Shown: in pieces, positions 1 through 7,368 of the stretch
Position numbering within the stretch: position 1 is the first letter of the stretch
Layout: each line of letters begins with the position of its first letter
Origin: Streptomyces griseus subsp. griseus
Lineage (GTDB): Bacteria; Actinomycetota; Actinomycetes; Streptomycetales; Streptomycetaceae
Assembly (NCBI RefSeq): GCF_000720255.1
Contig: NZ_JOJE01000015.1
Location: 62,001-126,000 of the forward strand
DNA length: 64,000 nt
Reading direction: 5' to 3'
The notes under the pieces: model-generated
The model's input: only the letters and a program-made list of their open reading frames with translations
What the model was told of the DNA's origin: nothing
Database searches by the model: none
Translations under genes and position numbers: made by a program

Positions 1-506
1 ATGCGGTCGTAGCCGGCGTTGCGGGCCGTCCAGTACGCGGAGTCCTTGCCGGACAGGGCGCGCCACTGGGCGGCGAAGTCGGCGGCGCCGATCTCGCGGC
101 CGTCGCTCCAGACGGCCTGCTGGTTGAGCTTGTACAGCACGACCTGCTTGGGCTCGGTCTCGACGACCTTGGCGCTCTCCAGGTAGTCGGCGTTGCGCTC
201 CGGCCGCCCGCTGGCGTTCGTCCGGTACATGGACGGCAGCACGGCCTGGGCGACACGGGCGGTGGTGGCGTCCGCGTCGGCCTGGAAGGTGTTCAGGGTG
301 TCCGGGACGGCGTCCACGGCCCAGCGCAGGGTGCCGCCCTCGGCGATGCTCGCGCGTGCCGCGCGGGCGACGTCCTGCTTGGCGAGCGGCTTGCCGGCCT
401 CGTCCTCGGAGCCGCAGCCCGCGAGCGTGAGCATCGCCAGCGCGCCCGTGGTGAGGAAGGCCACCGAGCGCATCACCGCTCGCGGTCCGACACCGTCGTA
501 GGACAT
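1..506 (-). CDS. ABC transporter substrate-binding lipoprotein, family 5 type (5' part only)
   Basis: The gene runs off the left edge; 168 N-terminal codons are present. The ATG at 506 follows GGAGG by 8 bases. The product begins with a lipoprotein signal: hydrophobic stretch, then the lipobox LAGC near residues 29-32, so it should be diacylated at Cys and tethered outside the membrane. The mature part (GGTLRWAVDAVPDTLNTFQ, then a VVLYKLNQQAVWSDGREI stretch) is the start of the periplasmic-binding fold of extracellular solute-binding protein family 5, which serves oligopeptide/nickel-type ABC importers. Permease and ATPase genes would be expected to the left. The substrate cannot be told from this part. 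Confidence 0.85.
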   Translation of the reverse strand, partial: MSYDGVGPRAVMRSVAFLTTGALAMLTLAGCGSEDEAGKPLAKQDVARAARASIAEGGTLRWAVDAVPDTLNTFQADADATTARVAQAVLPSMYRTNASGRPERNADYLESAKVVETEPKQVVLYKLNQQAVWSDGREIGAADFAAQWRALSGKDSAYWTARNAGYDR

Positions 507-851
507 CTCTGGTACCTCCGGGGAGCGGCTCCCGCCGGTGACACAGGTGCGTTCTGATCACATTTGGCGGTATTTTGGAGTTGATCAGATCTACGGCCCA
601 GATCTACGGCCCCACTGAAGAGGAAAGGGTTCGCCAGCCGGGGGCGACACGGCGGCGGAGGCACGGAAGCCCACCCGTGCGGAGCAACGTGGCCCCCGGC
701 GCACACAGAGCGCATGCGGGCGTGCACCGAAGGCACGCAATCCGCCAATCGCTGCACATGGCTTCACATCAACCGGTGTGACGCGCAACACTCGCAGGCG
801 CATGAACGTTGCCGTCCAGGGCCGTACGGCCCGAGGAAGTGAGGTCACGTC
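507..851. promoter_or_regulatory. Divergent intergenic region with tandem 13-bp repeat and inverted repeats
   Basis: This gene-free stretch separates the lipoprotein gene (leftward) from the small gene at 852 (rightward). It holds AGATCTACGGCCC twice in perfect tandem (587-599 and 600-612), an inverted pair CTGATCA (554-560) / TGATCAG (582-588), and TCACA-N8-TGTGA (764-781) about 70 bases before the 852 start. Promoters for both directions must lie here, but no convincing -35/-10 pair can be fixed by eye. Confidence 0.4.
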
Positions 852-1142
852 ATGTCCGTGCACGACGACCTGACAGCCGTCCAGCGCTGCCTCGACGACC
901 TTTCCCGGTCCGTCGGCCGCCTGGAGAAGCAGCTCGGCAGCGGCGGCCTGGAGATGCGCCGCGTCCGAGCCGACGCCGACCACCTGCGCGAGAGTGTCGC
1001 CCTGCTGCGTGAGGCGGCCGCCCACCCGAATCAGCCCCGCAAACCCGAGCTCGTCACGATCCCCGACACCCCGTACGACGACTCCTTGTGGATCGACACG
1101 GACGACGAGGGACTCGGAGCCCGGGACCGACGCGCCCCCTGA
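852..1142 (+). CDS. Small conserved hypothetical protein upstream of sdhC
   Basis: A 96-residue hydrophilic protein of unknown function, starting at ATG 852 after a GAGG site 7 bases upstream. Residues 1-55 look like one long amphipathic helix with heptad-like spacing (DDLTAVQRCLDDLSRSVGRLEKQL), so a coiled coil is likely; the C-terminal third is acidic and proline-rich (PDTPYDDSLWIDTDDEG). There is no signal peptide or membrane segment. It ends only 18 bases before the sdhC start on the same strand, so it is probably co-transcribed with the succinate dehydrogenase genes. I do not recognise a named family. A regulatory or assembly role for the complex is only a guess from position. Confidence 0.75.
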   Translation: MSVHDDLTAVQRCLDDLSRSVGRLEKQLGSGGLEMRRVRADADHLRESVALLREAAAHPNQPRKPELVTIPDTPYDDSLWIDTDDEGLGARDRRAP

Positions 1143-1160
1143 CCCGACCGGAGTCCTGAG

Positions 1161-1982
1161 TTGGCCACTGGTACGGAACCCCAAGTGAACAACGGCGGCG
1201 TGCGGTCCCGTACCCGCGCCGCGATCGACGCACCGCATCTGCGGACCGACCGCTGGTGGCTGGCACCCGCCGCCACCGCGGCCGGTCTGCTCGCCTTCGT
1301 CGTGTACTCGACCTGGCGGGCCTTCGCCAACGCGGACTACTACGCGGCGCCGTACGTCTCGCCGTTCTACTCGCCCTGCCTGGCGGAGAACTGCGAGACG
1401 ATGCGAGGCGGCCCGAACTGGGAGATCTTCGGGAGCTGGTGGGGTATCTCCCCGGCGATCCTCATCCTGATCTTCCCGCTCGGCTTCCGCCTGACCTGCT
1501 ACTACTACCGCAAGGCGTACTACCGGGGCTTCTGGGCCTCGCCCCCGGCCTGCGCGGTCGCCGAGCCGCACAAGAAATACACCGGCGAGACCCGCTTCCC
1601 GCTGGTGCTGCAGAACATCCACCGGTACTTCTTCTACGCGGCGATCCTGGTCGCCGGCATCCTCAGCTACGACACCGTGCTGTCCTTCCGCGACGAGCAC
1701 TACGCGTGGGGCCACATGGGCCTGGGCACCCTCGTCTTCCTGGCCAACATCGTGCTGATCTGGGCGTACACGATCTCCTGCCACTCCTGTCGGCACATCG
1801 TCGGCGGCAAGCTCAAGCACTTCTCCCGGCACCCCGTGCGCTACCGCATGTGGCAGTTCGTCGGGAAGCTCAACGCCCGCCACATGCTGCTGGCCTGGGC
1901 GTCCCTGGTGAGCGTGGCGCTCGCCGACTTCTACGTCTATCTCGTCGCGTCCGGTGTCTTCGACGATCCGCGCTTCTTCTAG
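1161..1982 (+). CDS. sdhC: Succinate dehydrogenase membrane anchor subunit (Sdh1-type)
   Basis: A 273-residue membrane protein with about five transmembrane helices (first near residues 34-52), encoded just upstream of the flavoprotein and iron-sulfur subunits. It anchors the dimer and passes electrons to menaquinone. TTG at 1161 is chosen because GGAG lies 8 bases upstream and no better start follows. It is longer than classic SdhC or SdhD, and there is no separate sdhD gene: one large anchor is the arrangement of the mycobacterial Sdh1 complex. Notable residues are C73 and C78 in the loop after helix 1 (SPCLAENC) and a CHSCRH motif at residues 207-212, possible metal ligands. Family assignment is firm from context; the cofactor is inference. 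Confidence 0.9.
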   Translation: MATGTEPQVNNGGVRSRTRAAIDAPHLRTDRWWLAPAATAAGLLAFVVYSTWRAFANADYYAAPYVSPFYSPCLAENCETMRGGPNWEIFGSWWGISPAILILIFPLGFRLTCYYYRKAYYRGFWASPPACAVAEPHKKYTGETRFPLVLQNIHRYFFYAAILVAGILSYDTVLSFRDEHYAWGHMGLGTLVFLANIVLIWAYTISCHSCRHIVGGKLKHFSRHPVRYRMWQFVGKLNARHMLLAWASLVSVALADFYVYLVASGVFDDPRFF

Positions 1983-1999
1983 ATGAGTGGGGCCCTGTG

Positions 2000-3931
2000 A
2001 TGTCCGTGGTCGACCGTCAGGAGTGGGACGTCGTCGTGGTCGGTGCCGGCGGCGCGGGCCTGCGCGCCGCCATCGAGGCCCGCGAGCGCGGCGCCCGTAC
2101 GGCCGTGATCTGCAAATCCCTGTTCGGCAAGGCCCACACGGTGATGGCCGAGGGCGGCATCGCGGCGGCGATGGCCAACGCCAACGAGCACGACAACTGG
2201 CAGGTCCACTTCCGCGACACCCTGCGCGGCGGCAAGTTCCTCAACCAGTGGCGGATGGCCGAGCTGCACGCCCAGGAGGCCCCCGACCGGGTGTGGGAGC
2301 TGGAGACCTGGGGCGCGCTCTTCGACCGCACCAAGGACGGGCGGATCTCCCAGCGCAACTTCGGCGGCCACGAGTACCCGCGCCTGGCGCACGTCGGCGA
2401 CCGTACGGGCCTGGAGCTGATCCGCACCCTCCAGCAGCAGATCGTCTCCCTCCAGCAGGAGGACTTCAGGGAGACCGGCGACTACGAGTCCCGTCTGAAG
2501 GTCTTCCAGGAGTGCACGGTCACCCGGATCCTCAAGGACGGCTCACGCGTCAGCGGCGTCTTCGCCTACGAACGCGAGACCGGCCGATTCTTCGTCCTCG
2601 AAGCCCCCTCCGTGGTGATCGCGACCGGCGGCATCGGCAAGTCCTTCAAGGTCACGTCGAACTCGTGGGAGTACACCGGCGACGGTCACGCGCTGGCCCT
2701 GCTCGCGGGCGCGCCCCTGCTCAACATGGAGTTCGTGCAGTTCCACCCGACGGGCATGGTCTGGCCGCCGTCGGTGAAGGGCATCCTCGTCACCGAGTCG
2801 GTGCGCGGCGACGGCGGGGTGCTCAGGAACTCCGACGGCAAGCGGTTCATGTTCGACTACGTCCCGGACGTCTTCAAGGAGAAGTACGCCCAGTCCGAGG
2901 ACGAGGCCGACCGCTGGTACGACGACCCCGACCACAACCGGCGCCCGCCCGAGCTGCTGCCGCGCGACGAGGTCGCCCGGGCGATCAACGCCGAGGTGAA
3001 GGCGGGCCGCGGCTCCCCGCACGGGGGCGTCTTCCTCGACGTGTCGACGCGGATGCCCGCCGAGGTGATCCGGCGCCGGCTGCCGTCGATGTACCACCAG
3101 TTCAAGGAGCTGGCGGACGTCGACATCACCGCCGAGGCGATGGAGGTCGGCCCGACCTGCCACTACGTGATGGGCGGCATCGCGGTCGACTCCGAGTCCG
3201 CCGCCGCGCGCGGGGTGCCGGGGCTGTTCGCGGCCGGTGAGGTGGCCGGCGGGATGCACGGCTCCAACCGGCTCGGCGGCAACTCGCTCTCCGACCTGCT
3301 GGTCTTCGGGCGCCGGGCGGGCCGGCACGCCGCCGCGTACGCACAGACCCTGGGCACGCGCCCCCCGGTGGACGACGTCCAGATCGACAGCGCAGCCGCT
3401 GAGGCCCTGCGGCCGTTCTCCGCGGAGGGCGAGGAACCGTCCGCGGGCCCGCCGGAGAACCCGTACACCCTGCACCAGGAACTCCAGCAGACCATGAACG
3501 ACCTGGTCGGCATCATCCGCCGCGAGGCCGAGATGGCCGAGGCGCTGGAGCGGCTCGCCGATCTGCGGGTACGGGCCCGCCGGGCCGGTGTGGAGGGGCA
3601 CCGCCAGTTCAACCCGGGCTGGCACCTCGCCCTGGACCTGCGGAACATGCTGCTGGTCAGCGAGTGCGTGGCGCGGGCCGCGCTGGAGCGCACGGAGTCG
3701 CGCGGCGGACACACCCGCGAGGACCATCCGTCGATGGACCGCGAGTGGCGCCGGATCAACCTGCTGTGCCGGCTGACCGACCCGACGGGCGGCCTCGCGG
3801 CCACCGACCCGGTGCGCGGCCAGATCACCCTCGCCCGGGAGACCACCGAACCCATCCGCCGGGACCTGCTCGCCCTCTTCGACAAGGAGGAGCTGGTCAA
3901 GTACCTCGCCGAAGAGGAGCTGTACGAATGA
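2000..3931 (+). CDS. sdhA: Succinate dehydrogenase / fumarate reductase flavoprotein subunit
   Basis: A 643-residue flavoprotein that oxidises succinate to fumarate with covalently bound FAD on the cytoplasmic face. It shows the dinucleotide-binding GAGGAG at residues 15-20, the FAD-linking histidine in HTVMAEGG (H46), HPTGM near residue 248 in the substrate region, and GGNSLSDLLVFGRRAG near 425. The C-terminal helical domain is complete, so length is normal for the Sdh1 class. The start at ATG 2000 is picked because the conserved VVVVGAGGAG begins only 10 residues later; the frame is open much further upstream, but that part overlaps sdhC. It follows sdhC by 17 bases and overlaps the sdhB start by ATGA. 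Confidence 0.96.
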   Translation: MSVVDRQEWDVVVVGAGGAGLRAAIEARERGARTAVICKSLFGKAHTVMAEGGIAAAMANANEHDNWQVHFRDTLRGGKFLNQWRMAELHAQEAPDRVWELETWGALFDRTKDGRISQRNFGGHEYPRLAHVGDRTGLELIRTLQQQIVSLQQEDFRETGDYESRLKVFQECTVTRILKDGSRVSGVFAYERETGRFFVLEAPSVVIATGGIGKSFKVTSNSWEYTGDGHALALLAGAPLLNMEFVQFHPTGMVWPPSVKGILVTESVRGDGGVLRNSDGKRFMFDYVPDVFKEKYAQSEDEADRWYDDPDHNRRPPELLPRDEVARAINAEVKAGRGSPHGGVFLDVSTRMPAEVIRRRLPSMYHQFKELADVDITAEAMEVGPTCHYVMGGIAVDSESAAARGVPGLFAAGEVAGGMHGSNRLGGNSLSDLLVFGRRAGRHAAAYAQTLGTRPPVDDVQIDSAAAEALRPFSAEGEEPSAGPPENPYTLHQELQQTMNDLVGIIRREAEMAEALERLADLRVRARRAGVEGHRQFNPGWHLALDLRNMLLVSECVARAALERTESRGGHTREDHPSMDREWRRINLLCRLTDPTGGLAATDPVRGQITLARETTEPIRRDLLALFDKEELVKYLAEEELYE

Positions 3932-4698
3932 GCGGCTACACGGCCCACTTCAAGGTGTGGCGCGGGGACGGGCAGGGCGGCGGCCTGGAGGACTTCAAGG
4001 TCGAGGTGAACGACGGCGAGGTGGTCCTCGACATCATCCACCGTCTCCAAGCGACACAGGTGCCCGACCTGGCGGTCCGCTGGAACTGCAAGGCGGGCAA
4101 GTGCGGTTCGTGCTCGGCGGAGATCAACGGGCGGCCGCGGCTGATGTGCATGACCCGGATGTCGGTCTACGACCGGGACGAGACGATCACGGTGACACCG
4201 TTGCGCGCCTTCCCCGTGGTCCGGGACCTGGTGACGGACGTCGGCTTCAACTACCGGAAGGCGCGCGAGGTCCCGTCGTTCGTGCCGCCCGCCGGGGTCG
4301 GGCCCGGTGAGTACCGGATGTTCCAGGAGGACGTGGACCGTCCGCAGGAGTTCCGCAAGTGCATCGAGTGCTTCCTGTGCCAGGACACCTGCCATGTGGT
4401 CCGCGACCACGAGGAGAACAAGACGGCGTTCGCGGGACCGCGCTTCCTGATGCGGGTGGCGGAGCTGGACATGCACCCGCTGGACGCCGCCGCCGAGACC
4501 GGCCTCGACCGCAAGAAGACCGCCCAGGACGAACACGGCCTCGGCTACTGCAACATCACCAAGTGCTGCACGGAGGTCTGTCCGGAGGGCATCAAGATCA
4601 CGGACAACGCGCTGATTCCCCTGAAGGAACGGGCGGTGGACCGCAAGTACGACCCGCTGGTGTGGCTGGGGTCGAAGATCAGGAGGAGGTCTTCGTAG
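3928..4698 (+). CDS. sdhB: Succinate dehydrogenase iron-sulfur subunit
   Basis: A 256-residue electron-transfer subunit linking the flavin to the membrane quinone site. An N-terminal ferredoxin-like domain carries the [2Fe-2S] ligands C54, C59, C62 and C74. The C-terminal domain has CIECFLCQDTC (C145, C148, C151, C155) and CNITKCCTEVCPEG (C208-C218), ligands for the [4Fe-4S] and [3Fe-4S] clusters. The start codon overlaps the sdhA stop (ATGA), so translation is probably coupled. Its last 20 bases overlap the end of the convergent membrane-protein gene, an unusually tight junction. No sdhD follows, which supports a three-subunit complex. Confidence 0.96.
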   Translation: MSGYTAHFKVWRGDGQGGGLEDFKVEVNDGEVVLDIIHRLQATQVPDLAVRWNCKAGKCGSCSAEINGRPRLMCMTRMSVYDRDETITVTPLRAFPVVRDLVTDVGFNYRKAREVPSFVPPAGVGPGEYRMFQEDVDRPQEFRKCIECFLCQDTCHVVRDHEENKTAFAGPRFLMRVAELDMHPLDAAAETGLDRKKTAQDEHGLGYCNITKCCTEVCPEGIKITDNALIPLKERAVDRKYDPLVWLGSKIRRRSS

Positions 4699-4993
4699 CC
4701 GGCTTCATGGCCTGCCGCTGTACGTACAGGCCGAAGAAGGCCACGGCCATGCCCGTCAGCGCGAAGGGGGCGTTGCGGATGTCCGGTCCCCGGAGCGGGC
4801 CGAGGAAGAGGAACGTGCCGAACCCGGCCATACCGATCAGCGTTCCGTACCCCCACACCTTGGGCCGGAGCACCTTGGCGCGTCCCGGTCCGGGCAGGAT
4901 CCAGCCGGTGATGATCGCGGCTGCGCCGCACACGGCTCCGGCCGTCAACACCACTAGCCCCGCTGCCACCAACGCCTCGTGCATGCCGGTCAT
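4679..4993 (-). CDS. Small integral membrane protein, unknown function
   Basis: A 104-residue protein with three predicted membrane segments: residues 7-33, about 50-66 and about 78-93. The first includes AALVVLTAG-like hydrophobic sequence and the last ends in a positively charged tail (VQRQAMKPATKTSS). The start at ATG 4993 overlaps the stop of the phosphotransferase gene upstream (ATGA), indicating translational coupling; an inner ATG at 4984 is the alternative. The 3' end overlaps sdhB by 20 bases on the opposite strand. I see no catalytic motif and do not recognise a family. Confidence 0.7.
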   Translation of the reverse strand: MTGMHEALVAAGLVVLTAGAVCGAAAIITGWILPGPGRAKVLRPKVWGYGTLIGMAGFGTFLFLGPLRGPDIRNAPFALTGMAVAFFGLYVQRQAMKPATKTSS

Positions 4994-5979
4994 CCTTCCA
5001 GCAGTTCCAGCACCCGCAAGAGATTTGACTCGGCTATGGCCTGCATCGGACCAGGGTTTGGAAAGTCGCCGTCGAGGAGGCGGAGGGGCCCGGAGACCAG
5101 GGACAGGTGCATGGCGAGGCGGTAGAGGTTCATCCGGTCCTCGTCCAGGGCGGGGGCGCCGAGGGCGTCGTAGTGCCGCCCGAAGCGGATCCGCAGGAAG
5201 ACGTGCTCCCACTCCACGTCGAAGTACATCAGGCCCTCGATGTCGATGAGGGCCGGGTGGCCGTCGGCGTCCAGCAGTACGTGGTCGGGGCCGAGTTCGC
5301 CGTGGATGAGGGTGTGGCGGGAGCGGGGGCGGACCCCGGCGGCCAGTTCCCGCAGCCGGGCCTCCAGGTCGTCCCGTACGGCGGCGATCCGTGCGTCCCG
5401 CACGGCGGTCGCCGCGATGTCGCGCAGGGCGCCGTCGGTGACGCGCTGCTCGCAGGAGTCGGCGGAGGACACCCCACCGCTGTCGACGAGGGCGACCTTG
5501 CCGAAGGTGGGGCCCTCATGGGCGTGCAGTGCGGTGAGGGTGTCGGCGAATCGGGCCAGCGCGGTGGCTCCCGTGTCCGGGTCGCGGCGCAGCGCTTCCT
5601 CCAGGCTGCCACCGGTGAGGTCCTCGACGATCGCCGCGTCGGCGGGAAGGTGCCTGTGCGTGGCGTCGGCGTGCCGGAGGCGCGGTGTGCGGACGCCCGC
5701 GCCGGTCAGGCGGGCGTTCGCCGCGGTGAACAGGTCGAGGCCGGTGCCGTGGGAGAAGGGGTCGCGGAGGTCGCTCGGGCCGGCGTCCCAGTAGTCCTCG
5801 TCCTGCGACCAGACGTAGGCGATCGCTGTGGAGTCGTCGTCCAGAGTGAGGCGGTAGACGCCCTTCTTGGTGCCGCCGCGGAGTCGGGTGACGGCGGTGA
5901 GGGTGCGGGCGGGGCCGAGGGCGGCGCGGGTGAGGGGGGCGAGGTCTTCGCGGGTCAGGTGCTTGCGGGTGGTGGTCAC
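4990..5979 (-). CDS. Aminoglycoside phosphotransferase-family kinase-like protein
   Basis: A 329-residue protein of the APH/choline kinase fold. The catalytic loop is HGELGPDHVLL near residue 223, with the metal-binding motif LIDIEG just after it. The family transfers phosphate from ATP to a small molecule or acts on a sugar or amino alcohol; the substrate is unknown here, and resistance should not be assumed. The canonical loop HGDxxxxN is modified: E replaces the usual catalytic D, and the N position is occupied by H (PDH). Activity may therefore be altered or the protein may be a pseudokinase. GTG 5979 follows GAGGA. It overlaps the small membrane-protein gene downstream, so the two form one operon. 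Confidence 0.8.
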   Translation of the reverse strand: MTTTRKHLTREDLAPLTRAALGPARTLTAVTRLRGGTKKGVYRLTLDDDSTAIAYVWSQDEDYWDAGPSDLRDPFSHGTGLDLFTAANARLTGAGVRTPRLRHADATHRHLPADAAIVEDLTGGSLEEALRRDPDTGATALARFADTLTALHAHEGPTFGKVALVDSGGVSSADSCEQRVTDGALRDIAATAVRDARIAAVRDDLEARLRELAAGVRPRSRHTLIHGELGPDHVLLDADGHPALIDIEGLMYFDVEWEHVFLRIRFGRHYDALGAPALDEDRMNLYRLAMHLSLVSGPLRLLDGDFPNPGPMQAIAESNLLRVLELLEG

Positions 5980-6043
5980 CCGGCGGATCCTCGCACTCCG
6001 TCCGGGTGACCGCAGGTTCTTTTCAGGTGGTTTCAGGCCCTTC

Positions 6044-7273
6044 TCAGCGCACCCAGTCGTCCCGGTACGCCCTCCAGTCCTTCTCCTCGGCCGCGAAGTC
6101 CACGTACAGGGCGACCCCGAAGTTGGCGCGGTCCGCGTCCGTGCGGGAGAGGCCCAGGCGGACGCCTCGGACGGCGGCGGGGACGGTCTCGGCGTGGTTC
6201 CAGTGTCCGAAGCGGTTCTCGTGGTAGAAGGGCAGGCCCATCAGCAGGTCGGTGGACTTCGGAGTCACCTCCAGGGCCAGCGAGGTCTGCTGGGCGACAT
6301 AGCCGCCGTAGGTGCTCTGCAACGGCTGCATGGTGTCGTACGACATCACCGCGATCTGGTCGACGCGACGCGCGACCTGCCCGAAGAACTTCTGCGACCA
6401 CCATTTCGGGTGTCCGGCGACCGTGCCCCAGAAGGAGTGGAAGCCCGGCAGCGGGTCGATCTGGTGGGCGGCGATCGACAGCTGTGCGTCCCGGGCGCGG
6501 GTGACCTTGCGCAGGGAGTCGAGGAGGGTGAGGTAGTTCCCGTCGTCGGAGTGGAGGGGCTCCAGGTCGAAGTGGACGCCGTCGAAGCCGGCGGTCAGGA
6601 TCTCGCGCGTCGACTGCACGACGGCGTCCCTGGTCTTCGCGCGCTCCAGACGCATCCCGTCGGGGGTCTCCGTGGCGAGGACGTCGCCGAGCCAGGCCTG
6701 GACGCGGACGCCGGGTATCTCACGGTGTACGGCGTCCATCAGCCAACGGGCGTTGGGATAGGCGGATTCGGGGAGCGTGCCGTTGTGTTCCAGGGGGCCG
6801 GCGTGGACGTAGAGGTCGCGGATGCCGGTGCCTTTCAGGCGGTGTGCGAGGGCCGTGATGTCGGCGTCCTTCTTGCGGCCGTCGACCCAGGCGTGGCCCA
6901 GCCAGATGGCGTCCCGGTCGCGGGTGTGGGTGCCGTTCGCCGGGGTGCCGGTGTAGTTGAGGCGGAGGGCGATCTGGGAGGCGAGGAGGGGGAGGAGCAG
7001 GGCGAGGGTGAGGGCCAGGGCGGTGCGTCTGAGCCAGCGGCCGCGGCGCGGTGGTTTTCGGGCCTCGGCTTCGCCTTCGTCCCGGTCTTCGTTCCCGCCC
7101 GCACCACCCGTGCTGCTTTCATCGTCGGGTGCGGGTGGCCCCGGTGGGGCGTCCCCGCCGTCGGCGGACGCGTCTTGCGCCGTGCCGATCGCGCCGCTGA
7201 GCGACTTTTCCGGTGCCGCCGCGGTCTCCTCCGGTGCCGCCGCGGTCTCCTCCGGATTTCCTGTGGTGCTCAT
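6044..7273 (-). CDS. Membrane-anchored GH18-like (TIM-barrel) glycosidase-like protein
   Basis: A 409-residue protein: a disordered, charged N-terminus (1-80) with the tandem repeat ETAAAPE, one transmembrane helix at about 84-104, and an extracytoplasmic domain. That domain contains GFDGVHFDLEP near residues 225-235, which fits the DxxDxE-type active-site strand of glycoside hydrolase family 18 and relatives. Other barrel landmarks are IRDLYVHAGPL and IAVMSYDTMQP, the latter resembling the conserved Y-D strand of chitinase-like proteins. It is likely to act on a glycan outside the membrane; substrate unknown. ATG 7273 has a purine-rich GAGGGGGAG site 7 bases upstream. It is divergent from the gene at 7369. 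Confidence 0.7.
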   Translation of the reverse strand: MSTTGNPEETAAAPEETAAAPEKSLSGAIGTAQDASADGGDAPPGPPAPDDESSTGGAGGNEDRDEGEAEARKPPRRGRWLRRTALALTLALLLPLLASQIALRLNYTGTPANGTHTRDRDAIWLGHAWVDGRKKDADITALAHRLKGTGIRDLYVHAGPLEHNGTLPESAYPNARWLMDAVHREIPGVRVQAWLGDVLATETPDGMRLERAKTRDAVVQSTREILTAGFDGVHFDLEPLHSDDGNYLTLLDSLRKVTRARDAQLSIAAHQIDPLPGFHSFWGTVAGHPKWWSQKFFGQVARRVDQIAVMSYDTMQPLQSTYGGYVAQQTSLALEVTPKSTDLLMGLPFYHENRFGHWNHAETVPAAVRGVRLGLSRTDADRANFGVALYVDFAAEEKDWRAYRDDWVR

Positions 7274-7368
7274 GCTCGTCTCCCCCTCGATGGTCGGTCT
7301 GCCTCACGTGTGCCGGGGTGGGTGCGCAGAGGTCGCGTGGACGCGGTCTCGGCCATACGCTCCGAAAT

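Noticed and set aside
1256..1999. Open frame continuing 248 codons upstream of the sdhA start
   Set aside because: It overlaps sdhC in another frame and is Arg/Leu/Pro-rich shadow; the flavoprotein begins with its dinucleotide motif 10 residues after ATG 2000.
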